DNA of 64,000 bases from an uncultured Flavobacteriaceae bacterium. GTDB lineage: Bacteria; Bacteroidota; Bacteroidia; Flavobacteriales; Flavobacteriaceae. Positions 1 to 8,862 of this stretch are shown in pieces. Position 1 is the stretch's first letter, and each line of letters opens with the position of its first letter. The DNA is taken from positions 620,001 to 684,000 of the forward strand of contig CANMSI010000002.1 of NCBI GenBank assembly GCA_947500575.1. Reading direction: 5' to 3'. Under the pieces are notes generated by a model, which ran no database searches, had not been told where the DNA came from, and worked only from the letters and a program-made list of their open reading frames with translations. The position numbers and the translations under genes were made by a program.

Positions 1-1
1 A

Positions 2-475
2 AAAAACAATGAACAATCATCTTATTTAACGAAAGAAGAAAAATTAAAATTTGCTACCTTATTAGAAACCTCAGAAGAGAATATTAAGAATGAGAAATTG
101 TATGCAACCATCAACGAATGGTTGGGGGTTCCATATCTATGGGGAGGTAATAGTAAAAAGGGAATTGATTGTTCTGCCTTTGTGCAACAAGTCTATGAAG
201 ATGTTTATGATCATAGCCTGCCTAGAACTTCTATTGAACAGTTTTACGAAGACACTAAAGCACATTTTCAAGATCAACAATATCTGGAAGAAGGGGATCT
301 TATTTTTTTCAGATTACGACATAAAGATAAAGTAGTATCACATGTGGGTATTTATCTTCAAAATGGTAAGTTCCTAGGCTCAAATTCCCCAAGAGGAGTA
401 GAAATTGTAGACCTTAATAGCGTGTATTGGCAAGATAAATATGTAGCTTCCTCTAGGCTTTTGAATAATCAATAA
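2..475 (+). CDS. NlpC/P60-family cell-wall peptidase, 5' end outside window
   Basis: The reading frame is open to the left edge, so only the last 157 residues are seen. The NlpC/P60 papain-like fold is recognisable: the catalytic Cys at about residue 57 of the visible part (GIDCSAFV), the His at about residue 114 (SHVGIYL) and a polar third residue near GSNSPRG. Family members cut the D-Glu-to-diamino-acid bond in peptidoglycan stems. The TTG at 98 is an internal Leu codon rather than a start, because the frame continues upstream without a stop. It ends 2 bases before tssG in the T6SS gene run, so a role in opening the wall for the secretion apparatus is a reasonable inference. A secreted wall-degrading effector is the alternative. 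Confidence 0.8.
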   Translation, partial: KNNEQSSYLTKEEKLKFATLLETSEENIKNEKLYATINEWLGVPYLWGGNSKKGIDCSAFVQQVYEDVYDHSLPRTSIEQFYEDTKAHFQDQQYLEEGDLIFFRLRHKDKVVSHVGIYLQNGKFLGSNSPRGVEIVDLNSVYWQDKYVASSRLLNNQ

Positions 476-477
476 AT

Positions 478-1392
478 ATGCGCAAAAAATCTACCTCACA
501 ACAACTTAAAAAAGAAGTTTTAGATCTTGGTTTTGATATTAAGGCGGAAACCTTTGCTGCCTATTTAAAAGATGAAACACCCCTTAGTTTTGCATTTTCA
601 GACTACTTTAAAAGGAGGTTTAGCCATGATATCACGGATATTTCTGAAATAGAAACCTCTTATAAAAAATTACAGGTACATCTAAGTAGACGAAGTTTTT
701 ACGACATTTTCCCAGAACGTTTTTTTCATAGCACTTATAGCAGCACTCCCTATGTAGAGACCATGGTAGATGACTATAAGAATCGTAAGATAGAAGAACA
801 ACATGCTCGTGCATTTTTTGAACCTTTAGAGGAAGAGTTCTTTCTTCATAAAGTTGCCGCGGAGGAGGAAGAAAATCGTATTTTTAAATCTTTAGGAAGT
901 CCAGAATTGGTTAATTTTTTAACCAACCTGTGGAACATTGATCCAAAATTCCCTAAGGTGATGGCCACTAAGATTTTAAAAACAATCCCTTTTATGTATA
1001 AGATAGCAGGGGATTTACCGTTGTTAACACGGATATTGGAAACGATCATTCAAGAAGACATCAAAGTAACCAAAGATTTTGCAACTATAGATACCAACGG
1101 AATAAAAGATAATACCCCCTTGCAATTAGGTGTTAACTTAGCTACCGCTAGTAGTGGAAAAACATTTCTTCCTAAGTATACTTTTACCATAGATCAGGTG
1201 AAGCAGCCCGAAGAAATTGCTCATTATCTTCCTCAAGGAAGCATCGCGGCGGTTGTTCACTTTTTTTTAAAGCATACCTTACCCTTTGAATGCGGTTTTG
1301 AAGTTAACTTTACCCTAGCGAAAAAGAAACAAGAATTTGTAATGAGTGAGGCCGTATATGCGGGTAGGCTCGGAATATCATCTACAATATAG
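478..1392 (+). CDS. tssG: T6SS baseplate protein TssG
   Basis: The protein has 304 residues, close to the TssG size. The C-terminal half carries the TssG-like pattern LPQGS, then a hydrophobic strand-forming stretch (VVHFFLKHTLPFECGFEV) and a terminal LGISSTI that resembles the LGWTSWL-type ending of TssG. TssG pairs with TssF and TssK to make the wedge of the T6SS baseplate on the cytoplasmic face of the inner membrane. It is packed between the NlpC/P60 gene (2-base gap) and tssN (6-base gap), as expected in one operon. The N-terminal third is poorly conserved, so the call rests on the C-terminus, the length and the locus. Confidence 0.78.
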   Translation: MRKKSTSQQLKKEVLDLGFDIKAETFAAYLKDETPLSFAFSDYFKRRFSHDITDISEIETSYKKLQVHLSRRSFYDIFPERFFHSTYSSTPYVETMVDDYKNRKIEEQHARAFFEPLEEEFFLHKVAAEEEENRIFKSLGSPELVNFLTNLWNIDPKFPKVMATKILKTIPFMYKIAGDLPLLTRILETIIQEDIKVTKDFATIDTNGIKDNTPLQLGVNLATASSGKTFLPKYTFTIDQVKQPEEIAHYLPQGSIAAVVHFFLKHTLPFECGFEVNFTLAKKKQEFVMSEAVYAGRLGISSTI

Positions 1393-1398
1393 AACTGT

Positions 1399-2265
1399 AT
1401 GTGGAGAAGTTACGTTAAAAATCTTATTAGTTTTGAAGCATTGATACCCTTTGCAATTATTGTAATGCTGGTATTGTTAACCCTGCGACTGCTTTCAAGA
1501 AAAACTCCTGGCTTTAAAAAAAGGCGTAAAAAATACTATCTCTATCTTTTATCTGCGATTGCAATTATGGCCATCTTTACTGCCATACTCTATAATCTAA
1601 AGCAAACCACTTTAATGTTGCGGTATTTCTCATTTTTAGCCTTTGCTTTTACCTTGGGTACGCTGCATGTCTATTTCTATCGTGAATTTTTTATGAAGTT
1701 TGACAGCAATAATTATTTTAAGGAAATTCTTTATGCCTTTATTACCTCCTGCGCATTGCTGGTGCCTGTACTTATGATTGCTACATTCTTTTTGGACCTT
1801 CAATATCTTGGGTATTATTTTCTAATAACAGCTGCTTTTACCATTCCCAGCTGCTTTTTTGTACTGTTCAACTATTCTGTATCCATTCCTACAAAACTAT
1901 ATTCCAAGTGGTATTACCCACTAGGAAAAAAATACGAAACACCTAAGCACTATGAGTTGAAAAATATGATTGTGCTTAACTTTATGTTTTACAAAAACAC
2001 CAAAGAGAGTTATATGACAAGTTTTAAAGCAAAAGCGCCAAAGGATATGGATTTTGGTCGACTTTTCTTTTTCTTTATCAATGATTATAATGATCGAAAA
2101 ACAACTACAAGAATAGAACTAACGGAAGATTCTGGTGATCCATATGGCTGGTATTTTTATACAAAACCAAAGTGGTATGGCGCATCTAGACATATTGATT
2201 CTGAGTTAACTGTAGAGCAAAACAACCTAAGCGACGGAGACATTGTAGTCTGTCAGCGAATTTAA
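1399..2265 (+). CDS. tssN: T6SS membrane protein TssN
   Basis: The 288-residue protein has about five predicted membrane segments in its first 160 residues (roughly 12-32, 47-66, 73-93, 107-130 and 136-158). A soluble C-terminal domain of about 125 residues follows, ending in an acidic stretch and DGDIVVCQRI. This layout and length match TssN, found only in the Bacteroidota T6SS subtype iii, where TssN to TssR are thought to replace the TssJLM membrane complex of Proteobacteria. No TssJ, TssL or TssM is visible here, in line with that subtype. The gene lies between tssG and tssK with gaps of 6 and 10 bases. Confidence 0.83.
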   Translation: MWRSYVKNLISFEALIPFAIIVMLVLLTLRLLSRKTPGFKKRRKKYYLYLLSAIAIMAIFTAILYNLKQTTLMLRYFSFLAFAFTLGTLHVYFYREFFMKFDSNNYFKEILYAFITSCALLVPVLMIATFFLDLQYLGYYFLITAAFTIPSCFFVLFNYSVSIPTKLYSKWYYPLGKKYETPKHYELKNMIVLNFMFYKNTKESYMTSFKAKAPKDMDFGRLFFFFINDYNDRKTTTRIELTEDSGDPYGWYFYTKPKWYGASRHIDSELTVEQNNLSDGDIVVCQRI

Positions 2266-2275
2266 AAAAACGAGT

Positions 2276-3418
2276 ATGATAGAAGATATAAAACATTTCA
2301 AAATCAATTGGATTGATGGCATGAAAATCTCCAAAGAGCATTTTCAAAGCCTTCAAGATTTTGCAGATTCTAGAATAAAAGATGGTATCAGCGCTCAAAT
2401 GCAGCGTCATGGATATGGACTCCTCCCCTCCTATCTCAGTGACAATAGCGAATACGCAGTTAATATTGACGCCCATAAGAGCTTAAAAATATCCATCAAA
2501 AAGATGAGAGCGTTAACTCCATCGGGCAATAGAATAGAAATTACACAGAAAACACCTGCAGTAAAGGAAGAAGTGATCGTAGAAGAATTTGCAGATAAAA
2601 AATTCGAAGATGGTTATGTCTTACTCAACGTAGATACCGAAAATTCTGTTCCATTTGGGGAACAAGATGCCAAAGAAATTCCACCAAGGTATCCGTTTGT
2701 AACGAACAACTACTTTTTCTCTTTTGCAAATGCCAAAGAGTTAGAAAAATCTGGCTTGGGAATGCATCAGTTACCCATTGCCAAGATTGTGAAAGAAGGT
2801 AGCACCTTGGCTACCTCCAACTCTTATATTCCTCCTTGTGTTACCTTAGGAGCTCATGAACGCTTAATTGACTTCTATAACGAAGCGGAGAGCTTTCTAA
2901 AAATGACCGAAAGAAATGCCATTTTGATTGTTCAGAAGATTATGACCAAACAAAGTGACAACCCTATTGCAGATGCAATGCACATTGTAGTAGATAAGTT
3001 ATATGCCTATTTAGCACAACAAATCACCTATGTGAAATGGGAAGAATATCAAATACATCCTAAAAAATTATTGGAAATTATTGTGAGTTTTGCCCGCGTT
3101 TTCAAAGGATCGGTAGATGTTTCCTCGCCAGAAAACAAAGAACAACTCTTTAATTATTTTGGAGAGTGGACCGATTTAAAAGGGGGCGATTATGAAAAGA
3201 TATTCACAGATATTATCAATATGGAATATCACCATCTAGATATTGATCAAAATTTGAGTCTTATCGGTGGTTTTATGACCACAATAGAAAAACTGTTTAC
3301 CATACTTACACAAGTAGACTATATTGGTAAAAGAAGAGACATGGGCATTTTTGTTAATGAAAATATTGTTAGGGATAAACCAGGCAAATCTGGTGGATCA
3401 ACCTTTTTAGCTGAATAA
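2276..3418 (+). CDS. tssK: T6SS baseplate adaptor TssK
   Basis: The protein has 380 residues. The N-terminus INWIDGMKISKEHFQSLQDF matches the TssK opening pattern (W-x-EGM-x-L-x-x-QHFQ), the part that binds the TssFG wedge. The rest alternates a beta-rich shoulder domain (to about residue 190) and a helical region typical of the TssK stem and head. TssK links the cytoplasmic baseplate to the membrane complex. The gene starts 10 bases after tssN and ends 11 bases before tssO, so it is probably cotranscribed. In this subtype its head domain should meet TssN-type partners rather than TssL, which is inference. Confidence 0.85.
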   Translation: MIEDIKHFKINWIDGMKISKEHFQSLQDFADSRIKDGISAQMQRHGYGLLPSYLSDNSEYAVNIDAHKSLKISIKKMRALTPSGNRIEITQKTPAVKEEVIVEEFADKKFEDGYVLLNVDTENSVPFGEQDAKEIPPRYPFVTNNYFFSFANAKELEKSGLGMHQLPIAKIVKEGSTLATSNSYIPPCVTLGAHERLIDFYNEAESFLKMTERNAILIVQKIMTKQSDNPIADAMHIVVDKLYAYLAQQITYVKWEEYQIHPKKLLEIIVSFARVFKGSVDVSSPENKEQLFNYFGEWTDLKGGDYEKIFTDIINMEYHHLDIDQNLSLIGGFMTTIEKLFTILTQVDYIGKRRDMGIFVNENIVRDKPGKSGGSTFLAE

Positions 3419-3429
3419 ATACAGATATC

Positions 3430-3939
3430 ATGGAAATTTTGAATAAAAAAGAAAGAGTATCATCCTTTCTACTTTTCTTACTCATGTTTGTTGTCACAGT
3501 AGGCATCATATTCGTTGCTGTTTTCTTTAGCTACAAACTACCATGGAAGGAAAATGAAATCCTTAGAGCTGAAAATCAAAGGATTCAGTATGAATTCCGC
3601 TATCAAAAGAAATTCATGCAAGAATTAGAAAAAATTGATGTCTTAATCGATTCTTTAGACAATACAAGAGAAGGATATTTCTTCTTGGAGCAATCTATTA
3701 ACGCCGATCTAATTGATATAAAAAGTGATATTCCTAAAGATTCTTTGGATGACAAAAGCATGTACGAAAATTTAATCCTTACGTACAAGAAATTTATGGA
3801 TGCCAAACGCGATCTAAAGCAGGTGGAAAATGCCAAAACAGAAATTGATGACTTAAATGATCAAATTAGAGATTATGAAAAAGAAATTCGTCAATTGGAA
3901 AATGCCTTAGAATTATCACGTCGTTTAAACAATAATTAA
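3430..3939 (+). CDS. tssO: T6SS protein TssO, single membrane span with coiled coil
   Basis: The 169-residue protein has one membrane segment at about residues 13-34, then a long charged helical domain, and a coiled coil at about 125-165. This bitopic layout and its place between tssK and tssH match TssO, a component specific to Bacteroidota T6SS and thought to belong to the trans-envelope complex. The positive residues before the membrane span suggest a cytoplasmic N-terminus with the coiled-coil region in the periplasm. The stop is 6 bases before the tssH start. The fold is not conserved enough for residue-level claims. Confidence 0.8.
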   Translation: MEILNKKERVSSFLLFLLMFVVTVGIIFVAVFFSYKLPWKENEILRAENQRIQYEFRYQKKFMQELEKIDVLIDSLDNTREGYFFLEQSINADLIDIKSDIPKDSLDDKSMYENLILTYKKFMDAKRDLKQVENAKTEIDDLNDQIRDYEKEIRQLENALELSRRLNNN

Positions 3940-3945
3940 TTTTAG

Positions 3946-6417
3946 ATGAGCGCAATAGAAGTTGACAAAGCGATCCGTATTGCATCTCAGATTGCTGATG
4001 AACATCAGCATCAGAATTATGGGCCTGCACATCTTTTAAAAGCAGCATTAAACAGGGATCTTTCCCTGCTAAGACTGCTACACGATATGGGTGTGGATGT
4101 ATATTATATAGAAGACTGGGCAGAATTGCGCTTAGAAAACTACCCAAAAAGATCTTTTCAGAATGGTGCAGTTAAAGCAGACAGCGAAGCAACCACCGTT
4201 TTTGAAGAAGCAGAAGACGTTCAAACAAAATTAAACAAAGAAGAAGTAGATCTAGTATCTGTATTTATCGCCGCCATCACTCCCGGTGTTGGTTTTAGTT
4301 TTGATCAGTTAAAGTCCTTACCCGTTAATCACAACCAATTATTACAAGCGCTACAAGGCCCTGAAACCGCCAAAGGGGTGAATAAAATATCTCCCGATTC
4401 CAATACCGAAACCCCCTTTGCCAAAGAGAATGATCTTTTAAAAAAATATACCGTTGATATTTTGGCAGAAGCCGCCCAAGGCAAATACAATCATATTGTA
4501 AACAGAGATAGAGAATTAAAAAAAATTGCTGAGATTTTAAGTAGAAAATCGAAACCAAATGTCATCATTCTGGGCGATTCTGGTGTTGGAAAAACGGTAC
4601 TGATGCAGAATTTGGCATTGGAGATCCATCGAACTAAGATGGTAAACAGTCTACAGCAAGTTCATTTGCTAGAAATTGACACAGCCACTTTACTTCTGGG
4701 AGCTTCTTACAAAGGTGAGGTGGAAGATCGACTTCAAAATATTTTTAACGAAGCCAAAAACTTAGCAAAGCCTGTTATTTTAATAGATGACTTTCATTCA
4801 CTCTTAGAAGACAGTAGTACCAGCCAAGGGATTTTGAACGTTATTAAATCAGAGTTAAACAAAGGAGAGGTTATTCTTATTGGAATTACATCTACAGACA
4901 ATCATAGAAAGTATATTGCCAAAGACATTGCTTTAAACAGAAGGTTTGAGACCGTTAGCTTGGAAGAACCATCTCAAGAAATGGCATTGCGCATTTTGAA
5001 AAGCGTTGCGGCAACCTATAGCGAACATCATGAATTAAGCATTTCGGAGGATGCGCTAACAGAGGCCATCCGTCTTTCCAAAAGGTATTTAAAAGATAAA
5101 AGCCTCCCTGATTCTGCCCTAGATCTCATAGACCGCACCATGGCGGCAGCCAACGTATCTGCCCAATCCTTGCCGTCAGATGTAGCAGAGTTACAAAAAC
5201 AATTAGCGGAAACTGAGCAAGAAGCCTCTAACAAATCTGAAGAAGAAAACAGCAAGGCTATTGATGAAATCTATAGTGCTTTTAAAAACAAACTAAGTCC
5301 CATTGTACAGGGAAAATACGATACGGAAGATGCCTTTTCCCTTTCCAAATACGAAGATAAAGTTGCTTATTTGAAACCGCTTTTAGACCGCATTGAAGCG
5401 CATGCTAAAAAGGAATTAAAAAGTGTATCTCAGGAAGATTTAGCAGCTATGGTCTCAAATATCACTGGGATCCCTGCGGGGAAGGTACAGTCGCAAGAAC
5501 GAGAACGCCTTTTGGAAATGGAAGACACGCTTAAAAAGCGAGTAATTGGACAAGATTATGCGGTAAAAACTGTGGCAGAAGCCATCATAGAATCAAGATC
5601 TGGGCTTTCAAAAGCAGGACAACCAATAGGTTCTTTCTTTTTCTCAGGTCCCACTGGTACTGGAAAAACAGAATTAGCCAAATCGCTAGCAGAATTTCTA
5701 TTCAATGATGAAAGTGCCATCATTCGATTCGATATGTCAGAATTCAAGGAAGAGCACTCCGCGGCACTCCTTTATGGAGCTCCTCCAGGATATGTAGGTT
5801 ATGAAGAGGGAGGCGTTTTAGTTAATAAGATTAGGCAAAAACCATATGCTATTGTTCTCTTTGATGAAATAGAAAAAGCACATCAGTCCGTTTTTGACGT
5901 ATTTCTTCAAATACTAGACGAAGGTAAATTGAGTGATCGGTTGGGCAAAGAAGGTGATTTTTCCAATGCGGTAATTTTATTTACTTCTAACATTGGATCG
6001 GAGTTTATTTCCGAATCTATGAATGCAGGTAAAATTCCTTCTGGAGATCGATTACTGGAAATTATGTCGGGCTATTTTAGACCTGAATTTTTAGGTCGTA
6101 TTACCGAAATAGTACCCTTCGCCCCTATTTCTGAGGAAAATGCGCCTATGATTTTTGACTTGCATTTAAGAAAAGAATTATTAGCACTAACAGCACGTTT
6201 AGGTATAACCGTTGAGATTGACAAGAAAACAAGAGCTCATTTATCGTTAGATGGATTTTCTCCAACATACGGGGTTCGCCCGTTAAAAGCAGTAATCCGA
6301 AACAAATTAAAAAGACCCTTATCAAAGATGTTAATCTCTGGAGAACTCAAGGCCCCACAAAAGGTAAAAGTGGGACTCAAAAATAATGAGGTAACTTTTA
6401 CCGTTATTGATACGTAA
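3946..6417 (+). CDS. tssH: T6SS sheath-recycling ATPase TssH/ClpV
   Basis: This is an 823-residue Clp/Hsp100 ATPase. The N domain (about 1-140) is a double Clp-N repeat, with the opening EVDKAIRIASQIADEHQHQN. The first AAA+ module has Walker A GDSGVGKT near residue 210 and Walker B VILIDDF. The second has Walker A GPTGTGKT near residue 568, Walker B IVLFDEIEKAH and the pore-loop GYVGYEEGG motif. The middle domain is short. ClpV extracts and unfolds contracted TssB/TssC sheath so it can be reused. Its place inside the tss operon separates it from housekeeping ClpB, which is usually longer (about 860 residues). Confidence 0.92.
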   Translation: MSAIEVDKAIRIASQIADEHQHQNYGPAHLLKAALNRDLSLLRLLHDMGVDVYYIEDWAELRLENYPKRSFQNGAVKADSEATTVFEEAEDVQTKLNKEEVDLVSVFIAAITPGVGFSFDQLKSLPVNHNQLLQALQGPETAKGVNKISPDSNTETPFAKENDLLKKYTVDILAEAAQGKYNHIVNRDRELKKIAEILSRKSKPNVIILGDSGVGKTVLMQNLALEIHRTKMVNSLQQVHLLEIDTATLLLGASYKGEVEDRLQNIFNEAKNLAKPVILIDDFHSLLEDSSTSQGILNVIKSELNKGEVILIGITSTDNHRKYIAKDIALNRRFETVSLEEPSQEMALRILKSVAATYSEHHELSISEDALTEAIRLSKRYLKDKSLPDSALDLIDRTMAAANVSAQSLPSDVAELQKQLAETEQEASNKSEEENSKAIDEIYSAFKNKLSPIVQGKYDTEDAFSLSKYEDKVAYLKPLLDRIEAHAKKELKSVSQEDLAAMVSNITGIPAGKVQSQERERLLEMEDTLKKRVIGQDYAVKTVAEAIIESRSGLSKAGQPIGSFFFSGPTGTGKTELAKSLAEFLFNDESAIIRFDMSEFKEEHSAALLYGAPPGYVGYEEGGVLVNKIRQKPYAIVLFDEIEKAHQSVFDVFLQILDEGKLSDRLGKEGDFSNAVILFTSNIGSEFISESMNAGKIPSGDRLLEIMSGYFRPEFLGRITEIVPFAPISEENAPMIFDLHLRKELLALTARLGITVEIDKKTRAHLSLDGFSPTYGVRPLKAVIRNKLKRPLSKMLISGELKAPQKVKVGLKNNEVTFTVIDT

Positions 6418-6426
6418 TAACCCATT

Positions 6427-6858
6427 ATGGCAAAACCCTACTACCAAGCACCCTTAAATTTTAAGCGTTTTTTTGAACAAAAAGAGTTGAAAAAAATTAC
6501 GCTTCAGGAATCTATTTCCCAGTTTATAAGCATCATCATAACTACCTGTTTTGAAGAGTATGCTTTTGACGATGATTTTGGTAGTGAAATATGGGAAACC
6601 GACTTTGATCTTTTAGTGAACACAAACGTTCTTAAAGAGCGTATTAAGAGATCGTTACGAAACCAAATAAACACCTATGAAAAACGTCTTTCCAATGTAA
6701 ATTTGACCATTGACCTAAAAGAGGATATTTCAGGAAAATCAAATAAAATACGGCTCAAAAAATACCTCAAAATAGGAATCACAGCAACCATAGTAAAAAC
6801 CGATGAGCCTTATAGCTTTGTAGGCGACTATTATTTGGCACCTCTTTCCTATAAATAA
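6427..6858 (+). CDS. tssE: T6SS baseplate protein TssE (gp25-like)
   Basis: The 143-residue protein has the size of the gp25/TssE family. It shows the expected features: a helical first part with LQESISQFISIIITT, an acidic FGSEIWETDFD stretch similar to the conserved gp25 core, and basic strands at the end. TssE sits at the bottom of the contractile sheath and nucleates its polymerisation on the baseplate. It lies 9 bases after tssH and 14 bases before tssF. A pairing of tssE with tssF is usual in T6SS loci and strengthens the call. Confidence 0.8.
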   Translation: MAKPYYQAPLNFKRFFEQKELKKITLQESISQFISIIITTCFEEYAFDDDFGSEIWETDFDLLVNTNVLKERIKRSLRNQINTYEKRLSNVNLTIDLKEDISGKSNKIRLKKYLKIGITATIVKTDEPYSFVGDYYLAPLSYK

Positions 6859-6872
6859 AATACTTTGTTATT

Positions 6873-8735
6873 ATGAAAAGTCTTACTAAAGAAGAAATTA
6901 AGGACCGGCTAATTAGAAGAGCAGCGGAGACTTGGGGAGTAGACGATATAGAAATTGAGTATTCTTTTGATCCCATAGTAAGTATTCTTTTTGATGCCTG
7001 TGCTCACGAATTTGAGCGTATTTCAGACACCATAAAAACAAGTAGGACCAGAATAACAGAGCGCTTAGTAGATCTATTAACCCCTGAAGTTTCAGTATCT
7101 GCCAAGCCCGCGCATGCCATTATGCATGCCTTACCTACAGATGCATTTATAGATATTAATGAACGTACCCAGTTTTATCACAGAAAACGAATGCCCATCT
7201 TTAGGGAGCAGGGAAAAAATGACTTTGAAGATTTTTTCTTTACACCAGCGGGAGATTTTAGGCTGAATGATTGCGAATTGAAGTTTATAGCATATCCTGA
7301 TAAGATTGTTACGTATGAAAATCATAGAGGGACACCCTTTGTTTCAAAAGATAACTTTATCCAAAACCCAGATAATTCCTGTATTTACATGGCTATTAAA
7401 CCTGGTAAAGGGGTTAATGAATTAGAGCAGCTACTCTGCTACTTTGATCTGCTTAATTTTTCTCAAAAAGAGTTATTGGCGCATCATATAGGCATTTCCA
7501 AATGGTCCATTAAAGACTCAGAATTAAAAGTAGTTAAGGGGTATAACGACACTAGTGAAACTCTTGGGGATTTTAGCGCTTACATCAATGAATCTATTCA
7601 AAGTAAGCAACAGTTCTATGAGGCCTATGTAAAACAGTTTTACCAAAATCATTTTTATACAATAGATCAGGCCATTCCTATCAAAGGAAACACAGAAAAA
7701 TATCCTAAAACTTTTGAAGAGTTTTTATCAGAAGAGGATTTAGCTGCCTTTAAAGACCCTCTTATTTGGATAAAAATTTCCTTTTCTAGCGTTGTTTCTG
7801 GGCCTATGCTTACCAACCTACATTGTCACATCAATTGTTTTCCCGTACTCAATAAGAAACCGCATAATACAAATAGAAGACTGCAACCCTATTTCAACAT
7901 ACTTCCCTTAGAGGTAGGTGATGACTTCTTTTATGACGTGCATAATGTACTAGGTGATAGTGGCAATAAATACTATGTGCAGAATAGAGATAAAAACGAT
8001 TTTGGACAACCTCAGGCGTATTTGAGGTATGGTGGAGTTTCCAGGTTTGATGAACGAGACGCCTCGGAATTATTAAATTACACTTTAGACTTACTAAAAG
8101 AAGATAGTGTCGCTTTCTCTGCAATGAACGATGATTTCATCAATTCGAACGTAAAGGATTTAAAGCAAATAATTTCTAGGATAGGACAACAAATTGAGCT
8201 GCGAGATTTTACCAAAAATAAAGTGCCCTATTTAATCATAAACAAAAATAGCATTGATAAAAACAAGGACGAAATTGTATATGCAACCTACTGGACTACT
8301 TCTGGTGAAAAAGCAAATAAAATTCATCCTTATGTAAAACTATTTCAATACGCAGGAACCGCATTTATCCCAAGTTCTCTTACGTTAATTACCGGTTCCG
8401 TAGGTGGTAAAAACGAACCAGCACCCAGTGAAAAAATCTATGCCTATAGAGAGCATATTTTATCCAAAGGCAGAATTATTACACAGCAGGATATTATTCA
8501 GCATTGTTTTAATATTTATAAGACCAGTGTGAAAGATGTAGTAATTCAAAAGGGCGTTATGGTGGGGCAAGAAGAAGGTGTTGGCTATACACCAACCACC
8601 GACATTTATATCACCAAAAACTCAGATGCAGATTACAATGAAGACGATTGGGATCATCTCAAAAAAGAATTGCTCATTGGCTTAGAAACAAAATCGGCCA
8701 ACATTCTCCCTTTTCGCATCTTTTACAAAGACTAA
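6873..8735 (+). CDS. tssF: T6SS baseplate protein TssF
   Basis: The 620-residue protein matches TssF in length. The N-terminal region reads like TssF: an FDPIVSILFDACAHEFERISDTI segment comparable to the conserved VxRLIEAFAFLTARI region, followed by LVDLLTPEVSVSAKPAHAIM, which parallels the conserved P-x-P-x-x-x-M element. TssF forms the bulk of the baseplate wedge with TssG. It is the last of the tightly packed tss genes: the next gene, vgrG, starts 127 bases downstream, so the cargo module may have its own promoter. Confidence 0.85.
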   Translation: MKSLTKEEIKDRLIRRAAETWGVDDIEIEYSFDPIVSILFDACAHEFERISDTIKTSRTRITERLVDLLTPEVSVSAKPAHAIMHALPTDAFIDINERTQFYHRKRMPIFREQGKNDFEDFFFTPAGDFRLNDCELKFIAYPDKIVTYENHRGTPFVSKDNFIQNPDNSCIYMAIKPGKGVNELEQLLCYFDLLNFSQKELLAHHIGISKWSIKDSELKVVKGYNDTSETLGDFSAYINESIQSKQQFYEAYVKQFYQNHFYTIDQAIPIKGNTEKYPKTFEEFLSEEDLAAFKDPLIWIKISFSSVVSGPMLTNLHCHINCFPVLNKKPHNTNRRLQPYFNILPLEVGDDFFYDVHNVLGDSGNKYYVQNRDKNDFGQPQAYLRYGGVSRFDERDASELLNYTLDLLKEDSVAFSAMNDDFINSNVKDLKQIISRIGQQIELRDFTKNKVPYLIINKNSIDKNKDEIVYATYWTTSGEKANKIHPYVKLFQYAGTAFIPSSLTLITGSVGGKNEPAPSEKIYAYREHILSKGRIITQQDIIQHCFNIYKTSVKDVVIQKGVMVGQEEGVGYTPTTDIYITKNSDADYNEDDWDHLKKELLIGLETKSANILPFRIFYKD

Positions 8736-8862
8736 ATTTGAAGGATTAGTTCCTTTTAAACGTAGAAAATACCCGCTTTAAGGTAATTGAACGAAATCAC
8801 CTCTCTTTTTTTGCATCCTAGTTTTTTTGTCATTATTTTAATTGTTAAAATAAAAATCTGTT

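Noticed and set aside
8736-8862. Promoter upstream of vgrG
   Set aside because: The gap has T-runs and AT-rich sequence, but no TAnnTTTG with a proper -33 element could be fixed.
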